Shown here piece after piece: positions 37,559 to 45,587 of a stretch of 64,000 nt of DNA. This stretch comes from Muribaculaceae bacterium. Its GTDB lineage: Bacteria > Bacteroidota > Bacteroidia > Bacteroidales > Muribaculaceae. The notes beneath the pieces are model-generated. The model saw nothing but the letters and a program-made list of their open reading frames with translations. It did no database searches and was not told the origin of the DNA. The DNA lies in the NCBI GenBank assembly GCA_017436845.1, contig JAFSCJ010000016.1, positions 310,001-374,000 of the forward strand, in the 5' to 3' direction. The number at the start of each line of letters is the position of its first letter. The stretch's first letter is position 1. The position numbers and the translations under genes are program-made.

Positions 37559-38557
37559 TTATTTACCTTTGCGGATTTTTATCTCTTCATTGATATCTCG
37601 GCCTTTGCCCAGCAGAATTTTGCGAGTGAACGCGTTAATAAAACCACAACCATAACCATATAATTGTATGAGACTTGCAGGTAAGGCTTTGCATGCAATA
37701 ATTAATGATTTTGTAGTAATTAGTGCAGTAATAAAAATTGCAATGAAATATGCCAATAGTGGAGTAATAAACCACCATGATATAACACATGCTAACGCTA
37801 AAAGTAGTATTGAGCCTATCACAAATAAAGCAGGTAATGTGTGTACAAGTTTAAGTGATTCGGGATATAACAGTTTCAAGGTGATGCGAGACATCCCAAA
37901 AACATATACTTGACGAGCAAACAACCGCATATTTACTCGTCTTTTATGGTAAACATAAGCTTCACGAATTAATCCAATTGAAAATCCGGCTTGGCGTATG
38001 CGAGTGCTCATATCGATATCTTCAGAGAACATTTCTCTAAAACCACCAACAGTTTCCCACACTTTGCGAGAATAACCCATGTTGAATGTGCGAGGAACAA
38101 ATTTCTCAAGTTGAATTTTTCCACCCCTAATACCTCCGGTTGTCAGGAATGAGGTCATGGAATAATTAATAGCTTTTTGCGTAGTGCTGAATGACTCATG
38201 TGCGGCATCAGGACCGCCGAAACAATCAACTGGATTTTTATCTAATACTTCTGATAATGTTTTGAAATAATCAGCAGGTATAACGCAATCAGAGTCAAAG
38301 AATATAAAATAATCACCTGTAGCTCTTTCAAGACCATAGTTGCGAGCAATAGAACGCCCTTCGTTTTCCTTGAAAAAATATTTTACATCTACTTGCGATG
38401 AATATTTTTCAACAACTTTGTCACAAGGGGAAGATGAGCCATCTTCAACAATAATAGTTTCAAAGTTTTTGCATGATTGTTGGGATAAACTTTTTAATAG
38501 ATCCTCAACCTCATCAATACGATTATATACAGGGATAATTATAGAAAATCGTGGCAT
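37559..38557 (-). CDS. Family 2 glycosyltransferase with C-terminal membrane helices
   Basis: 332 residues. GT-A fold: SIIIPVYNRIDEVEDLLKSL, then VEDGSSS, then the metal-binding DxD as FFDSDCVIP (near residue 93). FSEDIDMSTRIRQAG is the ED-type catalytic region with Arg. The C-terminal 110 residues hold three hydrophobic segments, so it is anchored at the inner membrane. Sugar donor and acceptor cannot be read. Between nspC (20-base gap) and radC (1-base gap) in a long leftward run. Confidence 0.88.
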   Translation of the reverse strand: MPRFSIIIPVYNRIDEVEDLLKSLSQQSCKNFETIIVEDGSSSPCDKVVEKYSSQVDVKYFFKENEGRSIARNYGLERATGDYFIFFDSDCVIPADYFKTLSEVLDKNPVDCFGGPDAAHESFSTTQKAINYSMTSFLTTGGIRGGKIQLEKFVPRTFNMGYSRKVWETVGGFREMFSEDIDMSTRIRQAGFSIGLIREAYVYHKRRVNMRLFARQVYVFGMSRITLKLLYPESLKLVHTLPALFVIGSILLLALACVISWWFITPLLAYFIAIFITALITTKSLIIACKALPASLIQLYGYGCGFINAFTRKILLGKGRDINEEIKIRKGK

Positions 38558-38577
38558 ATATGAATTTGTTTATACGA

Positions 38578-39729
38578 TTAACTCATTCTTGATTTGTAAT
38601 CATCATAGGTATATTGACGCAAGTATTCACATTCTCCATTTTGGCGACAGAGAACAATTGCGGGATGTTGTATGCCGTTGAACATATTGGTTTTTACAGT
38701 TGTATAGTGGTTCATGTCTTCAAGAGTGAGTCGATCACCAATTTTCAGTTCGTTGTTAAAACTCCAATCTCCGACAAAATCTCCACTAAGGCATGAATTC
38801 CCACCTAAACGATATGTGGGTTTAGATAGGTTAACATCAATACTTTCAGTAATTGCAGGTTTATAAGGCATTTCAAGGCAGTCAGGCATGTGGCATGCAA
38901 AAGATGCATCTATAATTGCTGTTTTTACACCTTGATTTTCAACAATATCAACAACTGATGTAATGAGGTCACCTGTGCGCCATGTAAATGCGCTTCCTGG
39001 CTCAAGAATAACTTCAAGCCAAGGATATTTTGCTTTAAATGCTTTTAATAATGAGATGAGGTGGGGAATGTCATATCCAGCTTTTGTCATTAGATGGCCG
39101 CCTCCCATGTTTACCCATTTTACTGATGGAAGATATTGTCCAAATTGAGTTTCAAAAGCCTCCAATACTTTTTCTAAATCATAAGACGTAGATTCGCATA
39201 GGGCATGAAAATGTAACCCCTCAATCCCTTCAGGCAGATGTTCGTCTAATTGTTCGGCAGTAACACCAAATCGGGAGCCAGGCAGAGCCGGGTTATAAAT
39301 GTCGGTTTCAATGACCGAACAACGAGGATTTACTCTCAACCCCGGCGAAACATGGCGGTTTGCCGGATTGTTATTGTGGTTATTTATTGTCTCAGAGAAG
39401 TGTTGCCATTGGCTGACAGAGTTAAATGTAATGTGGGTACTGCCTGCAATATATTTAGAAATGCTTTCAGATGTATATGCCGGGCAGTAGGAGTGTATCT
39501 CATGCCCAAGCTCTTCATTCCCAAGTTGTAACTCGTTTAATGAACTCGCAGTTGCGGCTTGACAATATTCGCGAATTATGGGAAATGTGCGCCATAATGC
39601 GTTGGCTTTAAATGCCATTATTATATTTACACCGGCTTCTTTCTTGACACTGTTTATCAGTTCAAGATTACGACGTAAACGATCTTCGTAAACGATGTAG
39701 AAAGGAGTGGGTATTTGTTCTATTTTCAT
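38578..39729 (-). CDS. nspC: Carboxynorspermidine decarboxylase
   Basis: A PLP enzyme of the alanine-racemase-fold decarboxylases that releases CO2 from carboxyspermidine or carboxynorspermidine, the last step of the alternative polyamine route common in gut Bacteroidales. 383 residues. PTPFYIVYEDRLRRNLELI starts the barrel; MAFKANALW has the PLP Lys41; VNMGGGHLMTKAGYD is the phosphate-binding glycine loop and LEPGSAF follows. DASFACHMPDCLEMPYKP holds the C-terminal active-site Cys-x-x-Asp region. The usual partner, carboxynorspermidine dehydrogenase, is not in this window. The start overlaps the helicase stop (TAATG). Confidence 0.93.
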   Translation of the reverse strand: MKIEQIPTPFYIVYEDRLRRNLELINSVKKEAGVNIIMAFKANALWRTFPIIREYCQAATASSLNELQLGNEELGHEIHSYCPAYTSESISKYIAGSTHITFNSVSQWQHFSETINNHNNNPANRHVSPGLRVNPRCSVIETDIYNPALPGSRFGVTAEQLDEHLPEGIEGLHFHALCESTSYDLEKVLEAFETQFGQYLPSVKWVNMGGGHLMTKAGYDIPHLISLLKAFKAKYPWLEVILEPGSAFTWRTGDLITSVVDIVENQGVKTAIIDASFACHMPDCLEMPYKPAITESIDVNLSKPTYRLGGNSCLSGDFVGDWSFNNELKIGDRLTLEDMNHYTTVKTNMFNGIQHPAIVLCRQNGECEYLRQYTYDDYKSRMS

Positions 39730-42053
39730 TAGCCTATGATGTTGAATTTTGCGAATTTTAGTAATAATGTTTTCTCCCCAACGTTGTTGAACTTAACAAC
39801 AATGCGAGCGTCAGCTGATTTATTATCAACATTAATAATAACCCCGGTCCCAAATCGTGAATGTTCGATTGTCATACCGGTACTTAATTCCGATGCAGAA
39901 TGTATTCCGTTTATTGATGAAGAATTAGCTTTTTGTGCATTATTAGTTGTTGACGTTGCTGTAATATTCTCTGTATTACTATGACCGAATGACGACTGTC
40001 TGAGAGATGAGTAACTACGAGAGTTAAACGATGAGCGATAATTCCCGAGTGGATTAACCGCTTGACGATTGTTCAGATTGCTTCCTGCACTTAGTTGCAA
40101 GAATTGCGGGTTTATATCTCTAATAAAGCGAGAAGGAGAGCATGTTACTGTTTGTCCATTTCTAAAGCGAGATGATGCATAAGATATCATGCAAAAACTT
40201 TTTGCACGGGTAATGGCCACATATAGTAATCTGCGTTCCTCTTCAATTTCACTTTGTGTAGAACAACTCATTGCCGATGGGAATAATTCCTCTTCAACGC
40301 CAACGATAAACACATTAGAGAATTCCAATCCCTTTGCGGCATGAACGGTCATTAACGTTACTCTTTCTTCGGCTGAGTCTTGAGTGTCTTGGTCTGTCGC
40401 AAGCGATACTTCAGCAAGGAAATCTGTGAGTGATATGTTTTCCTCGTTTCCTTCCTCTTTTTTAGATGCCACAAATTCTTTAACCCCATTTGTCAATTCT
40501 GAGAGGTTTTCTTGCTTGGAGATACTTTCAGGTGTGCGGTCTGAAATAAGAATTGACAATAATTGAGTCTCCTTGATAATATTTGTTGCAACAATTTCAG
40601 CATCGAGCCCTTGATTATTCATTTCGATGAATGACGTAATCATGTCGCGAAATGCTGTTAATTTCTTAGCAGTCCCGCTATTTATCCCTATTTCGAATTG
40701 GGACAAATTGTTGATAACCTCCCAAATACTTATGCGATTATCTAATGCACATCGAGTGAGTTTATTGATAGTTGTTTCTCCAATTCCGCGAGCAGGGTAG
40801 TTTATGATGCGTTTTAATGCTTCATCATCATTTGGATTGATTGATAATCTAAAATAAGCAATAGCATCTTTTATCTCCTTGCGCTGATAGAATGAGAGCC
40901 CACCATATATGCGATAAGGAATATTGCGTTTACGGAGAGATTCTTCTAATATACGAGATTGAGCGTTAGTACGATATAGAATAGCATATTCTTCTAAACT
41001 ATCATGTTGAGTCATGCGCAATTGAGATATGCGATTAGCAACAAGAAAACTTTCTTCATAGTCGCTATAGGATTGTACTACCTCTATTCTTGAGCCAACA
41101 TCATTGCATGAGAATACCTGCTTGCGAATTTGTTCGGTGTTCTTCTCAATTAGAGAGTTCGCTGCATTTATGATATTTTGGGTTGAACGATAATTTTGCT
41201 CAAGTTTGAAAATCTGAAGATTTGGGTATGAATTTTTTAAATTCAAAATATTTCTAATGTTAGCCCCTCGGAAAGAATATATACTTTGTGCATCATCACC
41301 AACAACACACAAATTTTGATTTTCTTGGCATATTTGAGAGACTATCAGATGTTGAGCAAAGTTGGTGTCTTGATATTCATCAACAAGAATATATCTGAAA
41401 TATTCTTGATAGTGATGTAGTATATCGGGATTATCTCTAAGTAAAACATTAGTATAGTAGAGCAAATCATCAAAATCCATTGCTCCTGCGACAAAACAAC
41501 GATTTCTGTATGCTTTATAGATGGCATGAAGCAGTGGGCGACGTGCACGTTTATCGGCTTCGATGATTTCTGCTGTTGAGGCATATTTTTCCGGAGATAT
41601 AAGCGCATTTTTAGCAGCCGATATTGTTGACATAACTGTAGCCGGCTTATATACTTTGTCGTCAAGATCCAGATCTTTAATGATGGTTTTGATTAACGAT
41701 TTGGAGTCGGCCGTATCGTAAATTGTAAAATCGCGTTTATATCCTATTCGTTCAGCATTAGTGCGTAATATGCGAGAGAAGATAGAGTGAAATGTCCCCA
41801 TCCACAACTTTGATGCAACCTGTGTACCCACAAGCTTTTCAATGCGTTCACGCATTTCGCGCGCCGCCTTGTTGGTAAATGTCAATGCAAGTATGCGCCA
41901 TGGCTCATATCCATGACTCAATAGATGAACAATTTTATAAGTCAAGACACGAGTTTTCCCCGAGCCAGCTCCGGCAATAACAAGCGAAGGGCCATCGGTG
42001 TATAACACCGCTTCCTGTTGCTGTGGATTTAATTGGCTAATGTAATCTTCCAT
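39729..42053 (-). CDS. UvrD/PcrA-type superfamily 1 DNA helicase
   Basis: A 3'-5' helicase of 774 residues with all SF1A motifs: AGAGSGKTRVL (I), AREMRERIE (Ia), VDEYQDTN (II), VVGDDAQSIYSFRGA (III), EQNYRSTQNI (IV), LMTVHAAKGLEF (V) and RRLLYVAITRAK (VI). A Ser/Asn-rich linker (NNRQAVNPLGNYRSSFNSR) leads to a C-terminal Tudor-like module (GMTIEHSRFGTGVIINVD), which binds RNA polymerase in PcrA. Works in repair and clearing stalled complexes, here sharing an operon with nspC, a glycosyltransferase and radC. Confidence 0.93.
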   Translation of the reverse strand: MEDYISQLNPQQQEAVLYTDGPSLVIAGAGSGKTRVLTYKIVHLLSHGYEPWRILALTFTNKAAREMRERIEKLVGTQVASKLWMGTFHSIFSRILRTNAERIGYKRDFTIYDTADSKSLIKTIIKDLDLDDKVYKPATVMSTISAAKNALISPEKYASTAEIIEADKRARRPLLHAIYKAYRNRCFVAGAMDFDDLLYYTNVLLRDNPDILHHYQEYFRYILVDEYQDTNFAQHLIVSQICQENQNLCVVGDDAQSIYSFRGANIRNILNLKNSYPNLQIFKLEQNYRSTQNIINAANSLIEKNTEQIRKQVFSCNDVGSRIEVVQSYSDYEESFLVANRISQLRMTQHDSLEEYAILYRTNAQSRILEESLRKRNIPYRIYGGLSFYQRKEIKDAIAYFRLSINPNDDEALKRIINYPARGIGETTINKLTRCALDNRISIWEVINNLSQFEIGINSGTAKKLTAFRDMITSFIEMNNQGLDAEIVATNIIKETQLLSILISDRTPESISKQENLSELTNGVKEFVASKKEEGNEENISLTDFLAEVSLATDQDTQDSAEERVTLMTVHAAKGLEFSNVFIVGVEEELFPSAMSCSTQSEIEEERRLLYVAITRAKSFCMISYASSRFRNGQTVTCSPSRFIRDINPQFLQLSAGSNLNNRQAVNPLGNYRSSFNSRSYSSLRQSSFGHSNTENITATSTTNNAQKANSSSINGIHSASELSTGMTIEHSRFGTGVIINVDNKSADARIVVKFNNVGEKTLLLKFAKFNIIG

Positions 42054-42060
42054 CGTTAGG

Positions 42061-42092
42061 CAAAGTTAGTGTCTTTGTCGTGTGAACGCAAG
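42061..42092 (-). promoter_or_regulatory. Promoter of the helicase operon
   Basis: Minus-strand CTTG (42089-42092), 20 bases, TAACTTTG (42061-42068). The expected start (about 42056) is only about 3 bases before the ATG at 42053, so the transcript is nearly leaderless. Confidence 0.65.
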
Positions 42093-42097
42093 AAATA

Positions 42098-42277
42098 TTA
42101 CCAAAATTTATTTAACTCAGCATTATATTCAAAGCCTACTTTGGCAAGTCGGCTCAAAAGCTCCTCCTTGTCAATGTCCAAATCTTCACACAATGCATCA
42201 AGCGAAGGATAGACATCTCTCAGTTTTGTGTTAATATAGCTGAAAAGAATTATATTATCAGTAGGTAAATTTTCCAT
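42098..42277 (-). CDS. DUF4250 family small protein
   Basis: 59 residues from the ATG at 42277, MENLPTDNIILFSYINTKLR and so on, ending FEYNAELNKFW. This matches DUF4250, a small soluble family in Bacteroidetes and Firmicutes with unknown role. Asp and Glu dominate the middle (DALCEDLDIDKEELLSRL), which looks like a helix-turn-helix-sized bundle. An upstream ATG at 42304 would overlap the divergent promoter region. Confidence 0.82.
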   Translation of the reverse strand: MENLPTDNIILFSYINTKLRDVYPSLDALCEDLDIDKEELLSRLAKVGFEYNAELNKFW

Positions 42278-42317
42278 GTAAATGTTGTAAAAATGAAAGT
42301 GCAAAAGTAATATTAAA

Positions 42318-42349
42318 TTTGCATTTGGCTATGCTTTGCTGTAACTTTG
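42318..42349 (+). promoter_or_regulatory. Promoter of the prenyl synthase operon
   Basis: TTTG (42318-42321), 20 bases, TAACTTTG (42342-42349). Predicted start about 42355, 16 bases before the ATG at 42371. A minus-strand TACTTTTG at 42302-42309 may serve DUF4250. Confidence 0.75.
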
Positions 42350-42370
42350 TGGTACTAAATAACATCAAAA

Positions 42371-43333
42371 ATGTACACGACAGAATATCTATTGAATTAT
42401 ATCAATAAAGCGATTAACGAAATCAGTTACCCAAACAAGCCTGAAGGTCTTTATGCTCCCATAAAATATACTCTTGATGGTGGCGGTAAGCGCATACGCC
42501 CGGTATTGACACTTGCTGTGTGTGATGCATTGGGAGTGGATATTGCTCAAGCGATAAACCAAGCTTTAGGAATAGAAATTTACCATAATTTCACGTTGTT
42601 GCATGATGATGTTATGGACAAGGCCGACATGCGTCGTGGTCGCCCTACAGTTCACATTAAATGGAATGAAGAGACTGCAATTCTATCGGGTGACGCTATG
42701 TTGACAATGGCATCGCAATATGCGTGCATTAACGCTGGCGATAAAATAGCACAAGTTATGGAACTTTTTAATCGCACAGCGATGGAAGTCTATGAAGGTC
42801 AACAATATGACATGGACTTTGAAAGCCGTAACGATGTGACTGTCGAAGAATATCTCAATATGATACGTCTTAAAACTTCGGTATTGCTTGGCTGTGCATG
42901 TGAAATGGGGGCATTGATGGCAGGCGCGAGTGATGAAGTAAAAGATGCATTTTATAAATATGGGGTGAAACTTGGGCTTGCATTCCAATTGCAAGATGAC
43001 TATCTTGACACCTATGGAGATCCTGTTGTCTTTGGAAAGAAAATAGGTGGTGATATTCTTAACGATAAGAAGACATGGTTATTGATCTCTGCAATGGCAG
43101 AAGACAAATCTGGTCGTCTGCAAAAAATGATTGGTGCTGATATCGCACCAGAAGAAAAAATCAAGACTGTTACAGCGATCTATAATGAATTGAATTTGGC
43201 AGAACGTTGCCATGTGTTGATAGACAATTATGCAGCAGATGCAATTTCTGAATTAGATAAAATACAGCTATCGGCTGAGGCTAAGTCATTTTTTGTTGAA
43301 CTTGCAAAAAAGTCGTGCCGTCGCACTCATTGA
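42371..43333 (+). CDS. Polyprenyl diphosphate synthase
   Basis: Condenses isopentenyl diphosphate with allylic diphosphates. 320 residues. First Asp-rich motif LLHDDVMDKADMRRGRPT (Asp79, Asp80, Asp83), with Phe five residues before the first Asp, a position where bulky residues favour short products (farnesyl or geranylgeranyl). Second Asp-rich motif FQLQDDYLDTYGDP; GGGKRIRP binds pyrophosphate. Product length is an inference. First of a rightward run: prenyl synthase, tatD, YhhN-like, with gaps of 9 and 3 bases. Confidence 0.88.
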   Translation: MYTTEYLLNYINKAINEISYPNKPEGLYAPIKYTLDGGGKRIRPVLTLAVCDALGVDIAQAINQALGIEIYHNFTLLHDDVMDKADMRRGRPTVHIKWNEETAILSGDAMLTMASQYACINAGDKIAQVMELFNRTAMEVYEGQQYDMDFESRNDVTVEEYLNMIRLKTSVLLGCACEMGALMAGASDEVKDAFYKYGVKLGLAFQLQDDYLDTYGDPVVFGKKIGGDILNDKKTWLLISAMAEDKSGRLQKMIGADIAPEEKIKTVTAIYNELNLAERCHVLIDNYAADAISELDKIQLSAEAKSFFVELAKKSCRRTH

Positions 43334-43342
43334 TTTCGTCCG

Positions 43343-44110
43343 ATGATTGACACCCACACACATCTATATCTTGACGAGTTTCAGCCATCGCCTGAAGATG
43401 CGGTGCAACGTGCCATTGATGCTGGAGTAGATCAGTTGATATTTCCGAATGTAGATTTATCCACTATTCAGCCGATGAAATCCTTGCATGCCAAGTTTCC
43501 TAAAAATACGTTCATGGCAATGGGCTTGCACCCCACTGAGATAAAAGATACATGGCAAGAAGACCTATCTTTGATTGAGCATGAGTTTAATAGTGGTACG
43601 AAATATATCGCAGTAGGGGAGGTGGGAATTGATCTCTATTGGGATAAAACTTTTCGCCATGAGCAACACTTGGCATTTGATGCACAACTGCAATGGGCAT
43701 GTGATAAAAATTTACCTGTAATAATCCATTGCCGAGAAGGACTTGATGATATCCTTGATATAATGGACTCACGAAAGGGCAGATTGCCTCAATGTGTGTT
43801 CCATAGCTTTGGTGGAACGATTGAAGATGTAGAGCGCATACGTCGTCGAGGGGATTTCTATTTTGGTATAAATGGGATTGTTACTTTCAAGAATTCTAAA
43901 TTAAGAGATGTATTATCAACTATAGGAATTGAACGCATACTACTAGAAACCGATGCGCCATATCTTGCGCCTGTTCCCCACAGAGGCAAGCGCAACGAGA
44001 GTGCCTACATTATTCACACTGCTGCCCACATAGCCTCCACTCTTGGACTTTCTATTGAGCAAGTTAATTCCATTACAAGCGACAATGCGAGAGCGCTGCT
44101 TAAGCTGTAA
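43343..44110 (+). CDS. tatD: TatD family metal-dependent hydrolase
   Basis: 255 residues, the usual length. Metal ligands are visible in order: DTHTHLYLDEF, GEVGIDLYWDK, PVIIHCREG, VFHSFGGT and LLETDAPYLAP. Family members act as 3'-5' DNases or RNases or in tRNA quality control; the cellular substrate in this phylum is not established. Starts 9 bases after the prenyl synthase. Confidence 0.92.
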   Translation: MIDTHTHLYLDEFQPSPEDAVQRAIDAGVDQLIFPNVDLSTIQPMKSLHAKFPKNTFMAMGLHPTEIKDTWQEDLSLIEHEFNSGTKYIAVGEVGIDLYWDKTFRHEQHLAFDAQLQWACDKNLPVIIHCREGLDDILDIMDSRKGRLPQCVFHSFGGTIEDVERIRRRGDFYFGINGIVTFKNSKLRDVLSTIGIERILLETDAPYLAPVPHRGKRNESAYIIHTAAHIASTLGLSIEQVNSITSDNARALLKL

Positions 44111-44113
44111 ACG

Positions 44114-44725
44114 ATGAAAATATCTATCATTCTTGTATATATATTGTTGGCTCTTGTATATTTCTGTCCGATAGATATACCTTACAAGACTGCATTACCG
44201 GTCTTTGCTTTGGCTTTGGGTGGAATAAGCAGAGTGCCATTGAAAATCGTGCTCGCGATGCTTTTTTCTGCAATCGGTGATGTAATGGGGGGACAAGGTC
44301 TGTTGATTTTGCAGATAGTAGCATTTGCCATTGCCCATGTTTTCTTGATATTGCAATTTATCTCTATGAGGCACCGGCCAATAATCCCATTTAACAAAAA
44401 AGATAAACTACTACTAATATTGCTGTGTGCGATAGTCTTGTTTGTTATCTATTCGATTGCCCTAAATGTGGGAGATTTAATAATTCAAAGAGGGATTATT
44501 ATATATGCAGTTATGATAGGTCTTATGGTTTTTATGGCATTAACTCAGCCTGTTATGATGGTGAAAATAGGAGCGGTGTTGTTTATGGCTTCTGACATAA
44601 TTTTGGCATGGAACATTTTTAAAGAGCCCATCATTTGTGCTTCATATTGCATTATGATTCCATATTATTTAGCTCAATTATCTATTTTCTTTGGCGCAAT
44701 TAGCAAAAATAACAGACTGAAATAA
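44114..44725 (+). CDS. YhhN (TMEM86-like) membrane protein, possible lysoplasmalogenase
   Basis: 203 residues with about eight short hydrophobic segments. KTALPVFALALGGI and AMLFSAIGDVMGG match the conserved early helices with Lys and Asp, and MASDIILAWNIF has the later conserved Asp. Animal TMEM86 proteins cleave lysoplasmalogens, and some bacterial YhhN proteins do too; many gut anaerobes make plasmalogens. Three bases after tatD, so co-expressed. Confidence 0.75.
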   Translation: MKISIILVYILLALVYFCPIDIPYKTALPVFALALGGISRVPLKIVLAMLFSAIGDVMGGQGLLILQIVAFAIAHVFLILQFISMRHRPIIPFNKKDKLLLILLCAIVLFVIYSIALNVGDLIIQRGIIIYAVMIGLMVFMALTQPVMMVKIGAVLFMASDIILAWNIFKEPIICASYCIMIPYYLAQLSIFFGAISKNNRLK

Positions 44726-44784
44726 ATGGTATAAACCAATAGGTTTTGTATATTTGCCAATAACTAATTTAAAACTTGAATGTT

Positions 44785-45519
44785 ATGAAATATATTTATT
44801 TGGCGATATGTGCGTTTATGTTGGTCGCTTGTAACTGTGGAAAGGATAAAGCGACAACAGAGTCTTGTGATGCTGAAAACGTTGGAGTAGTTCTTCCCGA
44901 AGGGGAATTTACCTACAATCTTCCTTGCCGAGTGGTGCATATCAATCCTGAAAAATCAGGGAAAGCTATTATATGGCTTTGGCTACATGGAGGCGTGAGA
45001 GACTACAAAAAGCATGATTTTTTTGAGTTCAACCACCTAGACTGTTGCGATGCCGACGAACTAATACTTCAATATTTAAAAGAGAATGGCATTAAGGCAA
45101 TCGCATTGTTCCCTGTGTGCCACAAAGCAAATAATCCTAACTCTATTACATGGATTGATTGCTACGATGATGTGAAACACATCATTGATGATTATGTAAA
45201 TAAAGGATTGGTTGATGCTGATAGGATATATGTTACAGGTTCGTCTGATGGCGGTCGTGGCACATGGGATTATGCCGAACACCATCCTGAGATGTTTGCT
45301 GCCGCGATAGCAATGTCATGTTCCGAGCCTCGCAAGGTGGATATCCCCATCTATTTCTTCGGGACAAAAGATGAACTCGATTGCTCCGAAGAGATTGCAA
45401 AACTTGTCAAACAGGGAGTAAAAGTAAAATATAAATATTGCCCCGAGTACAAGCATGGAGGCGATGCTGCCGAATGTACCCCCGAACTCCTCCAAGAATT
45501 CTTCTCCCTCACAAAATAA
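44785..45519 (+). CDS. Alpha/beta-hydrolase lipoprotein (esterase-like)
   Basis: 244 residues from the ATG at 44785; an ATG at 44776 adds three. Lipoprotein signal YLAICAFMLVAC. The fold shows IWLWLHGGVRDY (oxyanion loop), then ADRIYVTGSSDGGRGTW with nucleophile Ser in Gly-Ser-Ser-Asp-Gly, and a plausible catalytic Asp in FFGTKDELDC and His in EYKHGGDA. Similar to polyhydroxybutyrate-depolymerase/feruloyl-esterase-like hydrolases; substrate unknown. Unusually rich in Cys (about ten), odd for an envelope protein and possibly disulfide-bonded. TATATTTG at 44749-44756 is a possible -7 box; it is 59 bases from the YhhN gene, so may have its own promoter. Confidence 0.75.
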   Translation: MKYIYLAICAFMLVACNCGKDKATTESCDAENVGVVLPEGEFTYNLPCRVVHINPEKSGKAIIWLWLHGGVRDYKKHDFFEFNHLDCCDADELILQYLKENGIKAIALFPVCHKANNPNSITWIDCYDDVKHIIDDYVNKGLVDADRIYVTGSSDGGRGTWDYAEHHPEMFAAAIAMSCSEPRKVDIPIYFFGTKDELDCSEEIAKLVKQGVKVKYKYCPEYKHGGDAAECTPELLQEFFSLTK

Positions 45520-45533
45520 CTGATTTGATAAAC

Positions 45534-45573
45534 AAAAAATATAGGTATATCGCTGGATATACCTATATTTTTT
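45534..45573. terminator. Bidirectional Rho-independent terminator
   Basis: AAAAAATATAGGTATAT and ATATACCTATATTTTTT form a perfect 17-bp stem around CGCTGG between the convergent esterase and malQ genes. Confidence 0.92.
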
Positions 45574-45587
45574 GTTTGATAGTTTGA

